Origin: Deltaproteobacteria bacterium
GTDB lineage: Bacteria; Desulfobacterota; Binatia; Binatales; Binataceae
Direction of reading: 5' to 3'
Assembly (NCBI GenBank): GCA_003135855.1
Contig: PNBD01000153.1
Span: forward strand, 56,315 to 106,322
Length of the DNA stretch: 50,008 bases
Shown here: positions 40,535 to 49,659 of the stretch, piece by piece
How the letters are laid out: the number at the start of each line of letters is the position of its first letter
Position numbering within the stretch: position 1 is the first letter of the stretch
Position numbers and translations under genes: made by a program
The notes under the pieces: model-generated
Database searches by the model: none
What the model saw: the letters and a program-made list of their open reading frames with translations, nothing else
What the model was told of the DNA's origin: nothing

Positions 40535-40615
40535 ATTCGGAAAGCGGACCCTCTCCTGCCGCCTCACCGCTACGCGTTGTTCGGCGTCGTCCTCTCCCAA
40601 GCGGGGCGAGGGGAA
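40535..40615. repeat. Intergenic repeat copy A (pair with 41348-41428)
   Basis: ATTCGGAAAGCGGACCCTCTCCTG(C/A)CG(C/T)CTCACCGCT(A/G)CGCGTTGTTCGGCGTCGTCCT(C/T)TCCC... shared by both copies. Confidence 0.85.
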
Positions 40616-40646
40616 GAGCGGGCGAGGTATAGGCAGAGTTCCGCGG

Positions 40647-41483
40647 CTAGGGCTTTTGCTCGGATTCCGACCTAATGGCGGTGGCGATGTCGCTGCTCAT
40701 CTGCGCGAGAGCGCGGCTATGAGCGGCGGCGAGCACCTCGAAGCTATCGCCTTGCACCGGCTCGCGCGCGACCGTGCGGCCCGAGCGCGAGTCTCCGCCG
40801 ACCGCGGTCTTGCGTACGGTCCATACCGCCTCGAGCAGCGTTGCCTGGCCGCGAATCGAGTCGAAGCGTTGGACATCGATGGTGACCCGGTAGTCCGGGT
40901 TGAAGTTGGCGAGCTGGGTGGTCGCTACCTCCGGCGTCCCGAGCAAGGTTGCGAGATCGCCGGCGACGGCGCGCGCGATCGCATCGCTAAGCGGCGCGAC
41001 CCATCGGTTGAACTCTTCCACCTCGACGCGATTCGGTGCGACCTGCACCACGAACTCCGGCTGGTCAACCGAAGCGGGGATGGAGACCGGCCCGACCATC
41101 ACGGTGGCGCGCGAGGCCGCGTGGCCGTCCGCGATCGCGGTGGAGTCTAGGTTGTAGAAGCGGGCCGGCGTCGAGGTGCCGCATCCGGCTAGAGCGACGG
41201 CGATAACGACGAGCGAGATGAGATGCGCGATGCGGGCTGCTATCACTTGGCCTCTTATCACTTGGGCTCCTTTTATTGCTGTGGCCGCGCGAGCCAAGGA
41301 CCGCTTCGCGGTTCCGAAACCGGTACCGGCATCTTTATCTTGTAGCGATTCGGAAAGCGGACCCTCTCCTGACGTCTCACCGCTGCGCGTTGTTCGGCGT
41401 CGTCCTTTCCCGGACTGGGAGAGGGGAAGAACGGCTATTACTTGGCCTATCAATTGCCGACCTATGATTTGGCCTACTATCAC
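40647..41483 (-). CDS. pqiC: ABC-type transport auxiliary lipoprotein, PqiC-like (real start probably internal)
   Basis: SLVVIAVALAGCGTSTPARFYNLDS lipobox; ARATVMVGPVSIPASVDQPEFVVQVAPNRVEVEEFNRWVAPL; N-terminal ~70 aa is repeat-derived. Confidence 0.8.
   Translation of the reverse strand: MIVGQIIGRQLIGQVIAVLPLSQSGKGRRRTTRSGETSGEGPLSESLQDKDAGTGFGTAKRSLARAATAIKGAQVIRGQVIAARIAHLISLVVIAVALAGCGTSTPARFYNLDSTAIADGHAASRATVMVGPVSIPASVDQPEFVVQVAPNRVEVEEFNRWVAPLSDAIARAVAGDLATLLGTPEVATTQLANFNPDYRVTIDVQRFDSIRGQATLLEAVWTVRKTAVGGDSRSGRTVAREPVQGDSFEVLAAAHSRALAQMSSDIATAIRSESEQKP
41348..41428. repeat. Intergenic repeat copy B (pair with 40535-40615)
   Basis: Same-orientation near-identical sequence, lying within the called N-terminus of pqiC. 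Confidence 0.85.
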
Positions 41484-43075
41484 TTGGCCTGCCCCTGCTT
41501 GCCGCGGAGCAGCGCCTCGGGATGGCGCTCGAGATAGTCGGCGAGCACGCGCACCGAGCGGGCCGCACGGGTCAACTCCTGCAGCGTAGTGTTCAGTTTT
41601 TCGATCTGCACGGAATTCGGCTGGATGATGCCGTTGGCGCTATCGAGGGTGCCGTGGGCGCTATCGAGCGTACCGCGGGCGCTCGCGAGGGTCAGGTCGA
41701 GGTCGGCGATAGCTTTGCGGAGGTTGTCGCCGATTTCCTTCAAGGGCATCTGGTCGATCTTCTTGATGATGCTCTCGACGCTGGCCTCGACCTCGGTGAA
41801 CTGTCCCTGAATGGTCGGCAACTGCACCGGCTTTTGCGACCAATCGACGGTCACGGGCGGCGCGCCGGGAAAAAAGTCGAGCGAGACGAATGTGGCCCCG
41901 GTCAGCAAGTTACCGGTACGAAGCTGGGCGCGGACTCCGTGGGCTATGAGCGAGTCGATTAACTTGCGACGCATCGTGTCGAGGTTCACGACCGGACCGA
42001 GATCGAAGATTTTGACCCCGAGTTTGCGCGGGTCGAGGCTGATCGTCACCGGCACCGAGAACTGGAAGGTCTTGAGATCGATTTGCGCGTTGATGTCGGT
42101 GACCTCGCCGATCGGAATGCCGCGGAACTCGACCGGCGCTCCCGGCACGAGCCCGCGCGTCGAGTCCTTGAAGATGAGCTGGTAGGTCTGCGGATTGCGC
42201 GGCGGCGGATTGAAGGCCTCGGCGCGGTTGCCGTAGAGGGTGAAGACGGCGTTGTCCTCGGACGGCGGCAAGACCAGGACGCTGGACGGGGCGGTCTCGA
42301 ACGCGATGCCGCCAATCAGGATCGACAATACCGACTGGGTCTGCATACTGAGGCCGTTGGCGGAGAGTGACAGGTCGATTCCGCTCGCGTGCCAGAAGCG
42401 GGTATCGGGGTTGACGTACTGATCGTAGGGCGCCTGCACGAAGACCTTGACGGTCAGAAACTTGCCGTCCTTGTCGAGTTCGTACGACGCGACCTGGCCG
42501 ACCTGGAGGCGTCGGAAATAGATCGGCGTGCCGGTGTCGATCGAGCCTAAGTCGGCGGTCTTCAGGATAAAAAAGCGGCCGGGGAATTCGCCGGTAATCA
42601 CCGGCGGGGTTTCGAGCGCAACGAAGTCGCTCTTGCTCTCTTGCGAAGTGCCGATCTCCACGCCGATGTAGGCGCCTGAGATGAGGGTGCCGAGGCCCGT
42701 TATGTTGGCGCCCGAGATGCGAGGGCGGACGACCCAGAACTTGGTATCGGCGAGCAGGAATGCGTCGGTCTTGGGCGCCATCTGCGCGGTGGCGATCGCG
42801 CGCTGGTGATCCTCCGATAGGCGAATCTTGGTGACGGTGCCGATATCGACGCCGTTGTAGTGAATCTTGGTTTTGCCAGCTTCCAGCCCTTCGGCAGATC
42901 GGAAGACGATCGTTATTTTGGGCCCCTCGCTCATGACCCTGGTCACTGCCACCCATACGCCGACCAGCGCCGCGACGATCGGGATGATCCAAACCAACGA
43001 GAGCCGCGTGCGCTTTTTGGGCACAGCTCTCGACTCGGGGACTGAAGGGAGTGATGGTGGGTCGCGATCAGGCAT
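41480..43075 (-). CDS. pqiB: MCE-domain intermembrane transport protein PqiB
   Basis: 531-aa ORF; N-terminal TM; three MCE-like repeats (GPKITIVFRSAEGLEAGKTKIHYNGVDIGTVTKI; DTGTPIYFRRLQVGQVASYEL; DSTRGLVPGAPVEFRGIPIGEVTDI). Confidence 0.92.
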   Translation of the reverse strand: MPDRDPPSLPSVPESRAVPKKRTRLSLVWIIPIVAALVGVWVAVTRVMSEGPKITIVFRSAEGLEAGKTKIHYNGVDIGTVTKIRLSEDHQRAIATAQMAPKTDAFLLADTKFWVVRPRISGANITGLGTLISGAYIGVEIGTSQESKSDFVALETPPVITGEFPGRFFILKTADLGSIDTGTPIYFRRLQVGQVASYELDKDGKFLTVKVFVQAPYDQYVNPDTRFWHASGIDLSLSANGLSMQTQSVLSILIGGIAFETAPSSVLVLPPSEDNAVFTLYGNRAEAFNPPPRNPQTYQLIFKDSTRGLVPGAPVEFRGIPIGEVTDINAQIDLKTFQFSVPVTISLDPRKLGVKIFDLGPVVNLDTMRRKLIDSLIAHGVRAQLRTGNLLTGATFVSLDFFPGAPPVTVDWSQKPVQLPTIQGQFTEVEASVESIIKKIDQMPLKEIGDNLRKAIADLDLTLASARGTLDSAHGTLDSANGIIQPNSVQIEKLNTTLQELTRAARSVRVLADYLERHPEALLRGKQGQAK

Positions 43076-43766
43076 AGGTAACCTCTTTCGAATCTGCCGC
43101 TTGCGAGCTTGCAGAGTCCCAGATCAGGCGCGGATCGAAGGACTCGACCGCGAGCATCGTCAGCACCACCACCGCCGCAAAGAAGATCAAGCCGGGACCC
43201 GGCTCGACCGACATCAGCGGCTGTAGTTGGATAAGAGCGGCGGTGAAGGTATCGACGAATACATCGACCATCGACCAGCGTCCGATCAACTCGACCATCC
43301 GGTAGAGCCGGACGCGCTGCTCGTTGTTGGCGACCGAGCCGCGCTGGGCGGTGACGAGCAGGTATGCGAGCGCCAGAATTTTTGCGCTGGGGATCATGAT
43401 GCTCGCGACGAGCACGATGATCGACAAGGGCCATCCGGTCGGCGACCATAGGAGCACAACGCCTTGCATGATGGTGTCGGACTCGGCGCCGGCGGCGGTA
43501 GTGGTCGTCAAGACGGGAAGGACGTTGGCCGGGATGTAACAGATCGCGGCGCCGATCAAGTAAGCCCAGGTGCGCTGGAAACTGGCGGACTTGCGGAAAA
43601 CGAGCTCCTCATCGCATCGCGGGCATCGTCCTTCGTCCTCGCCGGGGCGTCCTTCGTCCTCGCCGGGGCGCCCTTCGTCCTCGCCAGGCATAGGACGCGA
43701 GAGCAGGCCGCATCCTTCGCAGCTTTGCAGGCCTTGCTGCATCGCGGTCGCGGCGGCCGGACTCAC
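43068..43766 (-). CDS. pqiA: PqiA-domain membrane protein (second half)
   Basis: ORF 43068..44036 but GTG at 43766 overlaps the upstream TGA (GTGA); zinc-ribbon-like CEGCG...CPRC; four TM; ITxIMQGVVLLWSPTGWPLSIIVLVASI. Confidence 0.87.
   Translation of the reverse strand: MSPAAATAMQQGLQSCEGCGLLSRPMPGEDEGRPGEDEGRPGEDEGRCPRCDEELVFRKSASFQRTWAYLIGAAICYIPANVLPVLTTTTAAGAESDTIMQGVVLLWSPTGWPLSIIVLVASIMIPSAKILALAYLLVTAQRGSVANNEQRVRLYRMVELIGRWSMVDVFVDTFTAALIQLQPLMSVEPGPGLIFFAAVVVLTMLAVESFDPRLIWDSASSQAADSKEVTYA
43621..43690 (-). repeat. 21-bp tandem repeat x3 inside the second pqiA gene
   Basis: (G/C)TCCTTCGTCCTCGCCGGGGC-type units encoding PGEDEGR x3 between the Cys pairs. Confidence 0.9.
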
Positions 43767-44560
43767 GCGGGCTCCTTGGCCATACCATCGCCGGCGGCGG
43801 GTCGCTGCGCTTCGTCCGCCCACTGGATCTTCTCCCACACCTCGCGCGAGTCGAAGGCGGCTTGCATCGCGGCCAGCAGAAAGACCAGCACCCATAGAAC
43901 GAACAGCGCAACGCCCGGGATCACCGTCGCGTAATCCGCAATCTTGACCAGCGCGACGAGCACGCCGACCATCATGACTTCGATCATGCTCCAGATCCGC
44001 GTAGTTGGGTGATGGCGCAGCAGCGCACCGACCCATCGCGGCGGGCGTTCGCGCCGACCGGCGAGCACGATCGCGAGCATCAGGCCGATTTGCAGCGCCG
44101 GTGCAATCACGGCGGTGAAGAGCACCAGTATCGCGACGATCTGCTGGTCGTTATCCCACAGATGCTTGGCGCCTCCGATCACCGTAGTGGACGCATCGCG
44201 CCCGACGATCGTAAGGCCGAGCATCGGCACGGAGTTCGCAACGACGTAGAGCACTGCGGCCGCGAGCGTCAGCGCAAGCGTCCGATTGAGCGAATCCTCG
44301 CGGCGGCGCCAGAGCTCCTTGTTGCAACGCGGGCATCGCGCAGACGCGCCGGGCGCGAGATCGGGAAGGCGCTGCAGCAAATCGCAGTGCAGACACGCGA
44401 TGAGCCCGTGGTCGCCAACTGGCTGATTGTAGGCTTCGCTACTCAATTCGCTGAGCGATCGCCAAATTGCGATATGAGGTGAGTCAAACTTTGTCGGCCC
44501 CTTTCGGTTGCGATTCGGCAGAACCGGGATGAGTTTCCCGCCCGGCGCGGTCGGTTGCAA
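43763..44560 (-). CDS. pqiA: PqiA-domain membrane protein (first half)
   Basis: 265-aa ORF; LIACLHCDLLQRLPDLAPGASARCPRCNKELWRRREDSLNRTLALTLAAAVLYVVANSVPML. Confidence 0.9.
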   Translation of the reverse strand: MQPTAPGGKLIPVLPNRNRKGPTKFDSPHIAIWRSLSELSSEAYNQPVGDHGLIACLHCDLLQRLPDLAPGASARCPRCNKELWRRREDSLNRTLALTLAAAVLYVVANSVPMLGLTIVGRDASTTVIGGAKHLWDNDQQIVAILVLFTAVIAPALQIGLMLAIVLAGRRERPPRWVGALLRHHPTTRIWSMIEVMMVGVLVALVKIADYATVIPGVALFVLWVLVFLLAAMQAAFDSREVWEKIQWADEAQRPAAGDGMAKEPA

Positions 44561-44752
44561 TATCAGCCGTGGGTGGTCAGATCACGAAGCGGCGACATGG
44601 TGCTAAGAAACGGCGCGCGAAGGCGACGTCGATCTACTTCGAGGACCGGATGGATTGAAGTTCGAGGTGGTCCATCAGCCGGCGATTGTGAGGAGACACG
44701 GGGAGCTGATGCGCCTGGCGGAACAGGCGATGAAGCACTGAAGGGGAGGACT

Positions 44753-45022
44753 TCAGGCGCCGGGCTTTTCCGCGTCGTGGGCGTGGCCGATCGCGTGGCG
44801 AAGGCGGCGATCGAGCTTGGCGCAATTCAGGATGACCTTTTCCGATTGCACCGAATCGACGGCGCTCAATGGGACCGTGAAGTCGCCGGCATTCTCGACA
44901 TAGATTACCAACTCGGGCCGGCCGTCCGGCGAGACCACACGAACGGCGCCGAACTCCTCGCTGCCATCGGAAGTAAACGCCTGGAATCCAACTTTAATTT
45001 TTTCTTGCATGATGTGACTCAC
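44753..45022 (-). CDS. Small uncharacterised protein
   Basis: 89-aa ORF; SHIMQEKIKVGFQAFTSDGSEEFGAVRVVSPDGRPELVIYVENAGDFTVPLSAVDSVQSEKVILN; protein-like composition, start may be the internal Met. Confidence 0.6.
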   Translation of the reverse strand: MSHIMQEKIKVGFQAFTSDGSEEFGAVRVVSPDGRPELVIYVENAGDFTVPLSAVDSVQSEKVILNCAKLDRRLRHAIGHAHDAEKPGA

Positions 45023-45118
45023 TCTCCGCTGCGCAAGGGTCAGGACGATGAGATCGTCTCTACCTTCTCGAGCATCCGCTTAAATCAGTTTGGAGTCGAA
45101 TCGGGCGCAGGAGGCGGC

Positions 45119-45370
45119 TCAGATCTTCAGGACTGACCGGAAACGGACCTTGCCCGACATCATGCGGTCGTAGCCGTCGGCCGCGCGCTCCAGCGGGAAG
45201 ACCTCGATCATCGGGCGAACGCCGCTCAGCGCGGCGAATCTGAGCGCGTCTTCCGAGTCCCGGGAAGTTCCTGACGGCCAGCCGATGATCGATTTGCGCG
45301 CCCCGAGTAACTGTAACGACGAAACCGCGAACGGCTCCGGGCTCGCGCCCACGATGACGCGCTGTCGAGG
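45119..45370 (-). pseudogene. C-terminal remnant of a zinc-type (MDR) alcohol dehydrogenase
   Basis: VIVGASPEPFAVSSLQLLGARKSIIGWPSGTSRDSEDALRFAALSGVRPMIEVFPLERAADGYDRMMSGKVRFRSVLKI matches the MDR C-terminus; no N-terminal catalytic or Rossmann part. Confidence 0.75.
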
Positions 45371-45430
45371 TAGCTGTGCGCGCTTCGGTGATGGCGCTGG
45401 AATACTGGCATTGCGCATGGTTACATTTGG

Positions 45431-45967
45431 GTGATGGATTGGTTCAGCAAGCGCCACGACGATACGCCACGGCCGTCGCGCGGCAAACGCCGTCCCTCGG
45501 TCAGCATAATCTCGCCGGAACTGCTGGTCGGCGAATATCCCGGTCACGACGATATCGAGTGGCTGAAAGATACTTACGGTGTCACTGCGGTCCACAATCT
45601 TCAGGACGACGAAGACTTGCGACTCAACGGACTCGACTCAAAGCGGCTTAGCGAGGAGTACGAAGAACACGGAATCGATTTCGTGCGCACGCCAATCCAG
45701 GATGGCAGCGCCGACGCGATGGCCGAACGGCTTGAGGCCGCGCTGCACGATCTGCGCGATCTGGTTGGAACCGGCGCCGTCGTCTACCTGCATTGCAACG
45801 CCGGGATGAACCGCGCGCCGACGTTGGCAATCGCGTTTCTGCGCGCGTATCGCAAAATGTCGCTCAATGAAGCGATGGCGATGGTGAAGAAGCAGCGGGC
45901 GTGCGGTCCCTTCATGACGGTGCTGGAAGAATATTTCGGGCCGCGCGATTTCAAGCCGGACGAATGA
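45431..45967 (+). CDS. Dual-specificity/tyrosine phosphatase-like protein
   Basis: 178-aa ORF; VVYLHCNAGMNRAPTLAIAFL (HCx5R). Confidence 0.88.
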   Translation: MMDWFSKRHDDTPRPSRGKRRPSVSIISPELLVGEYPGHDDIEWLKDTYGVTAVHNLQDDEDLRLNGLDSKRLSEEYEEHGIDFVRTPIQDGSADAMAERLEAALHDLRDLVGTGAVVYLHCNAGMNRAPTLAIAFLRAYRKMSLNEAMAMVKKQRACGPFMTVLEEYFGPRDFKPDE

Positions 45968-45968
45968 C

Positions 45969-46739
45969 TTGAGCTCGCGAGCCGCAGCCGAAGATTTTCC
46001 CGGAGCAATCACCAGAGAGAGGCTGCTCACGATCTGCGCATGGGGAGTGCATCTGTACACCGGACTCGGCGCGGCGCTCGGCCTGCTCGCGATCTATTAC
46101 GCCGCGATTCATGACTACCGTGCGTCGTTCCTCGCGATGGGGGTTGCGACGATCATCGATTCGAGCGATGGCCCACTCGCGCGCCTGCTGCAGGTCAAGA
46201 CGCGAGTGCCCTCCTTCGACGGCGCGTTGCTCGACAATATCGTCGATTACCTGACCTATACGGTGGCGCCGGTGTTCCTGATGCTCGAGGCGAACATCAT
46301 TCCCGGCACGCGAGTCGGTCTGCTGCTCGCATGTTTCGTGATGCTCGCGAGCGTTTACGGGTTTTGCCAGACCAACGCCAAAACCGACGACCATTATTTT
46401 CTTGGGTTCCCGAACTATTGGAACCTGGTCGCGTTCTATCTCTACTGCCTCGATCTGGGGACCGCGTTCAACGTCGCGGTCCTGCTGATACTCGGCGTGA
46501 TGGTGTTCGTCCCGCTCAGGTATATTTATCCGAATCGCACGGTGCCGCTGCGACCGCTGACGCTCACGCTCGGAATCGTATGGGCGGTGGTGACGGTCGC
46601 GATGCTGCTGATGCTGCCCACGATAAATTCTCTGATGCTCGCGCTATCGCTTAGTTTCATCGTGTACTACTTCCTTGCGTCGTTTGCGCTTCATGCTCGC
46701 GCGCTGCATGCCCGCGCCGCGTTGAGGGTCGCGCGCTAG
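45969..46739 (+). CDS. CDP-alcohol phosphatidyltransferase (phosphatidylcholine synthase-like)
   Basis: 256-aa ORF, TTG start; DSSDGPLARLLQVKTRVPSFDGALLDNIVDYLTY = DGxxAR...G...D...D motif; multi-TM. Confidence 0.85.
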   Translation: MSSRAAAEDFPGAITRERLLTICAWGVHLYTGLGAALGLLAIYYAAIHDYRASFLAMGVATIIDSSDGPLARLLQVKTRVPSFDGALLDNIVDYLTYTVAPVFLMLEANIIPGTRVGLLLACFVMLASVYGFCQTNAKTDDHYFLGFPNYWNLVAFYLYCLDLGTAFNVAVLLILGVMVFVPLRYIYPNRTVPLRPLTLTLGIVWAVVTVAMLLMLPTINSLMLALSLSFIVYYFLASFALHARALHARAALRVAR

Positions 46740-46751
46740 CGGCCTGGTCAA

Positions 46752-48551
46752 ATGCAGGAATCGCACTCTCCCAGAGTCAATACGTCGGCCGAAGGGTGGC
46801 TCGAAGTAATCGATGCCGATTCGCCGATACTGCTGATCGCGCCGCATGGCGGACGGGCTGAAGCGAGGACGCGCGCGCTGCTGAATCCCAAGGTCAACGA
46901 CTTGCACACTGCGGACATCACGCGCGGATTGGCGGCGCGGCTCGGTGCGTCGGCGCTGATCAACGTCGCGATGGATCGCAACCGGCTGGACTGCAATCGG
47001 ATTTCGCAGATCGTCGAGCGCGCGCCGTGGCTGCTCGAGATGATCGAGGAGCGCGTGTCGGCGAGTATCGCGCGTCACGGGCGGGCGGTGGTGTTGCTGG
47101 TGCACGGCTGGAACATCATCGAGCCGCGCGTCGATTTCGGACTCGGGCTCCGCACTTTCGGCGGTGAACTGCGCGCGCCGGGCGCCGCGTGCGTGTCGGC
47201 CAGCGACGATTTCATCAACGGCCCGCTGACCGAGCTCGCCGAGCGCTTGCGCGGCCACGGAATCAAGCCGACCTACGGGATGCGCTATCCGGGCGGCGGC
47301 TTACAAAATTTGCTGCAAGCGTTCACCCGGCGGCATTGCGAGAGCACGGTCGCATCGTTGCGCGCGATTTCAGAAACCGCAGTGAGCGGCGCGGTCGAAG
47401 CGGCACAACTCGAACTTTCGGTCGCACTCAGGATGCCCGGCGAGTTGCGCAGCAAATGCGAGGACGCGATCGCGGCGTCGTTCTCAAGCGCACCGAATGG
47501 AACAAGCGCGGTGGCGTCGCGGGCGCCAATCATCGTGAATCGCGCGCCGCGGCCGGCGTCACCCAAGCGCGAGATCGGTGCCGCCGCAACGGTGTCGGTT
47601 CCCGGCCGAGTGGGAATCGAATTTTATGATCCGGTCGCACGCATCGGCGCGATGGCCAGCTTCGACATCGGTAGCGCCGGCATGGGCGCGCGCATCATGG
47701 TGCTGTTCGAGGGACGGCGCGTCGGATTGTTCACCGCGGAAGGGAGGCCGGTACGTTCGGAGAAAGATGTCAGGCACGGACCGCTCTCGCTCACGCGGGA
47801 AGGCAACACGATCGCGCTGTCATTTTGCGGTCCGGCGGTGATCGTTCCCGACGCGACCGCATACTTGAGTATCGAGCGCGCGCTCGCATCGGGGCGTCTC
47901 GACGGTTCGATGGAAGTTGGCGTGCGGTTCGAATTGCCGGAAGGCGAGTTCGAGTTCGATCGAATCCTCGCGCCGAGCGAACCCGGCGCGGTGGCTCCTG
48001 CAGCCAGTGCGGCGTTCGGTCATGCAGTCGGGAGCGTGTGCATCGCGGGGGCGACTCGATCGGTCAGTGGATTTGCGCGAGCCGGGATGTCGTTCACCGG
48101 TCTCGGGCCGCAGAACTTCAGCGCGCGGCGGATGCTATGGGCGTGCTTCGAGGACAATTGCGATGGCGCGCCCACTGCGCTCGAGGTGCGGTCGGTCGCG
48201 AGTGACGACGCACCGCCGGTTGAGAGCGCGAGAGTTTTGATCGACGAGCAATGGAATTCGTGCGAGCTGTGCGAACTGGTGATCGACACCGCCTCGGTCG
48301 AAGAACCTCCCCATGGCGTGTCGGCGTCGATCGCCTACCCCGATGGACGGTTGTTCAGCCTGACGGGGCGCGAGGAATGTTTCATTCCGCTTTCGCGGCC
48401 CGGGCCCGAGCAATCGCGAATCTACACGTCGCTCGGATTCGCGAGTTTTCAGTCGGGGAGCAATCGCGGCGCCGGGATGTTTGAATATTCGCGGCGCGCC
48501 GAATCGGTGTTGACCAGCATCGACGACAGCGACGACTCCGATACAGATTAA
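46752..48551 (+). CDS. N-formylglutamate amidohydrolase-like N-terminus with uncharacterised ~300-aa C-terminal region
   Basis: 599-aa ORF; PILLIAPHGGRAEART..., INVAMDRNRLDCNRISQIVERAPWLLEMIEERV, VVLLVHGWN. Confidence 0.7.
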   Translation: MQESHSPRVNTSAEGWLEVIDADSPILLIAPHGGRAEARTRALLNPKVNDLHTADITRGLAARLGASALINVAMDRNRLDCNRISQIVERAPWLLEMIEERVSASIARHGRAVVLLVHGWNIIEPRVDFGLGLRTFGGELRAPGAACVSASDDFINGPLTELAERLRGHGIKPTYGMRYPGGGLQNLLQAFTRRHCESTVASLRAISETAVSGAVEAAQLELSVALRMPGELRSKCEDAIAASFSSAPNGTSAVASRAPIIVNRAPRPASPKREIGAAATVSVPGRVGIEFYDPVARIGAMASFDIGSAGMGARIMVLFEGRRVGLFTAEGRPVRSEKDVRHGPLSLTREGNTIALSFCGPAVIVPDATAYLSIERALASGRLDGSMEVGVRFELPEGEFEFDRILAPSEPGAVAPAASAAFGHAVGSVCIAGATRSVSGFARAGMSFTGLGPQNFSARRMLWACFEDNCDGAPTALEVRSVASDDAPPVESARVLIDEQWNSCELCELVIDTASVEEPPHGVSASIAYPDGRLFSLTGREECFIPLSRPGPEQSRIYTSLGFASFQSGSNRGAGMFEYSRRAESVLTSIDDSDDSDTD

Positions 48552-48554
48552 AAG

Positions 48555-49472
48555 CTAAGCGGCGGGTGCGGCGGCGCGTGGGCGCGCAGAGAGAATCGTT
48601 TCGAGCCGCGCGGCCAGATCGCTCAGCGCTTTGCCGGTGGGCGTGGTCGCGTAGTCGCGGATGAACAACGCTCCGCGATCACTACTGTCCGCGAGCCGGG
48701 GCTCGAAGCCCAAGCGCGCGAGAATCGGCACTGCGTTTTCGCGCGCGACCGCACTGAGATTGCCTTCGGGGAACAGCGGCCTGACCGAGCGGCATCCGTC
48801 GCAATTGAAGCCCACCATGTTTTCGACGATGCCAAGTACCGGCGATTTGAACTTCGCGACTTCGAGCGTGTGACGCGTCGCGGTGGCGTCCAGCCCCGAC
48901 GGATGGCTCAGTAGCAGCACCCCGTCGAGCGGAACCATCGAGGCGATGGTGTGCAGGCGATCGAGTCCCGACGCGAGATCGATGATCATCAAATCGACGG
49001 TGCCGAAGCGCGACTGCGCGAGAATTCGCTGCAGCGCCTGGTTGTAACTCATCTCGGCGAGCGGCGGCCGTACGGGCTCGACAGAATCGCCGTCGTCGCC
49101 GAGAAAAGTGATCGGGGCGGGCTCGCCGCCGGGAAAGATGTCGCTCGAGATCACGCGCAAGCCGTGCGGACCGGAGGCGGGTTCGATGCCTTCGATCATC
49201 GGGAAGTGGCGCGGCGCTTTCATGCCAAGCATAAAAGGGATGCTCGGCGAATTCAGGTCGGCGTCGAGGATCGCGACTTTGCGGCCCTTGAGCGCAAACG
49301 CCGCGGCCATATTCACCGCGATGATGCTTTTGCCGACGCCGCCGCGTGCGCTCGCGATCGCGAGGATCGTAGCAACGCCCGACAGATTCGCGCGAATGCG
49401 TTCCGTGGTGTAGGCGGCGTCGCCGGCCGACTTAGCGTCGGCGCTCGGGTCGAAGTCGGTAAACACTCTCAT
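48555..49472 (-). CDS. ParA/MinD (Mrp-like) P-loop ATPase
   Basis: 305-aa ORF; ILAIASARGGVGKSIIAVNMAAAFALKGRKVAILDADLNSPSIPFMLG; VENMVGFNCDGC. Confidence 0.9.
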   Translation of the reverse strand: MRVFTDFDPSADAKSAGDAAYTTERIRANLSGVATILAIASARGGVGKSIIAVNMAAAFALKGRKVAILDADLNSPSIPFMLGMKAPRHFPMIEGIEPASGPHGLRVISSDIFPGGEPAPITFLGDDGDSVEPVRPPLAEMSYNQALQRILAQSRFGTVDLMIIDLASGLDRLHTIASMVPLDGVLLLSHPSGLDATATRHTLEVAKFKSPVLGIVENMVGFNCDGCRSVRPLFPEGNLSAVARENAVPILARLGFEPRLADSSDRGALFIRDYATTPTGKALSDLAARLETILSARPRAAAPAA

Positions 49473-49659
49473 CGATCGGTCAATGCGGCGCGCCGGGATA
49501 AATCGCGGCGCGTGCTGCTCTTACGATGCTATCTTTTGCGAGCCCGATTAGACAATGCCCCCGCGAAAGCGGTTCGCGGATGCGGCGGTTCTGCGCTACT
49601 CGCGGAGCATGAAACTCAGGAACGATTAAGGGTTGAGAAACTAATTTGCGGGCATCGCG

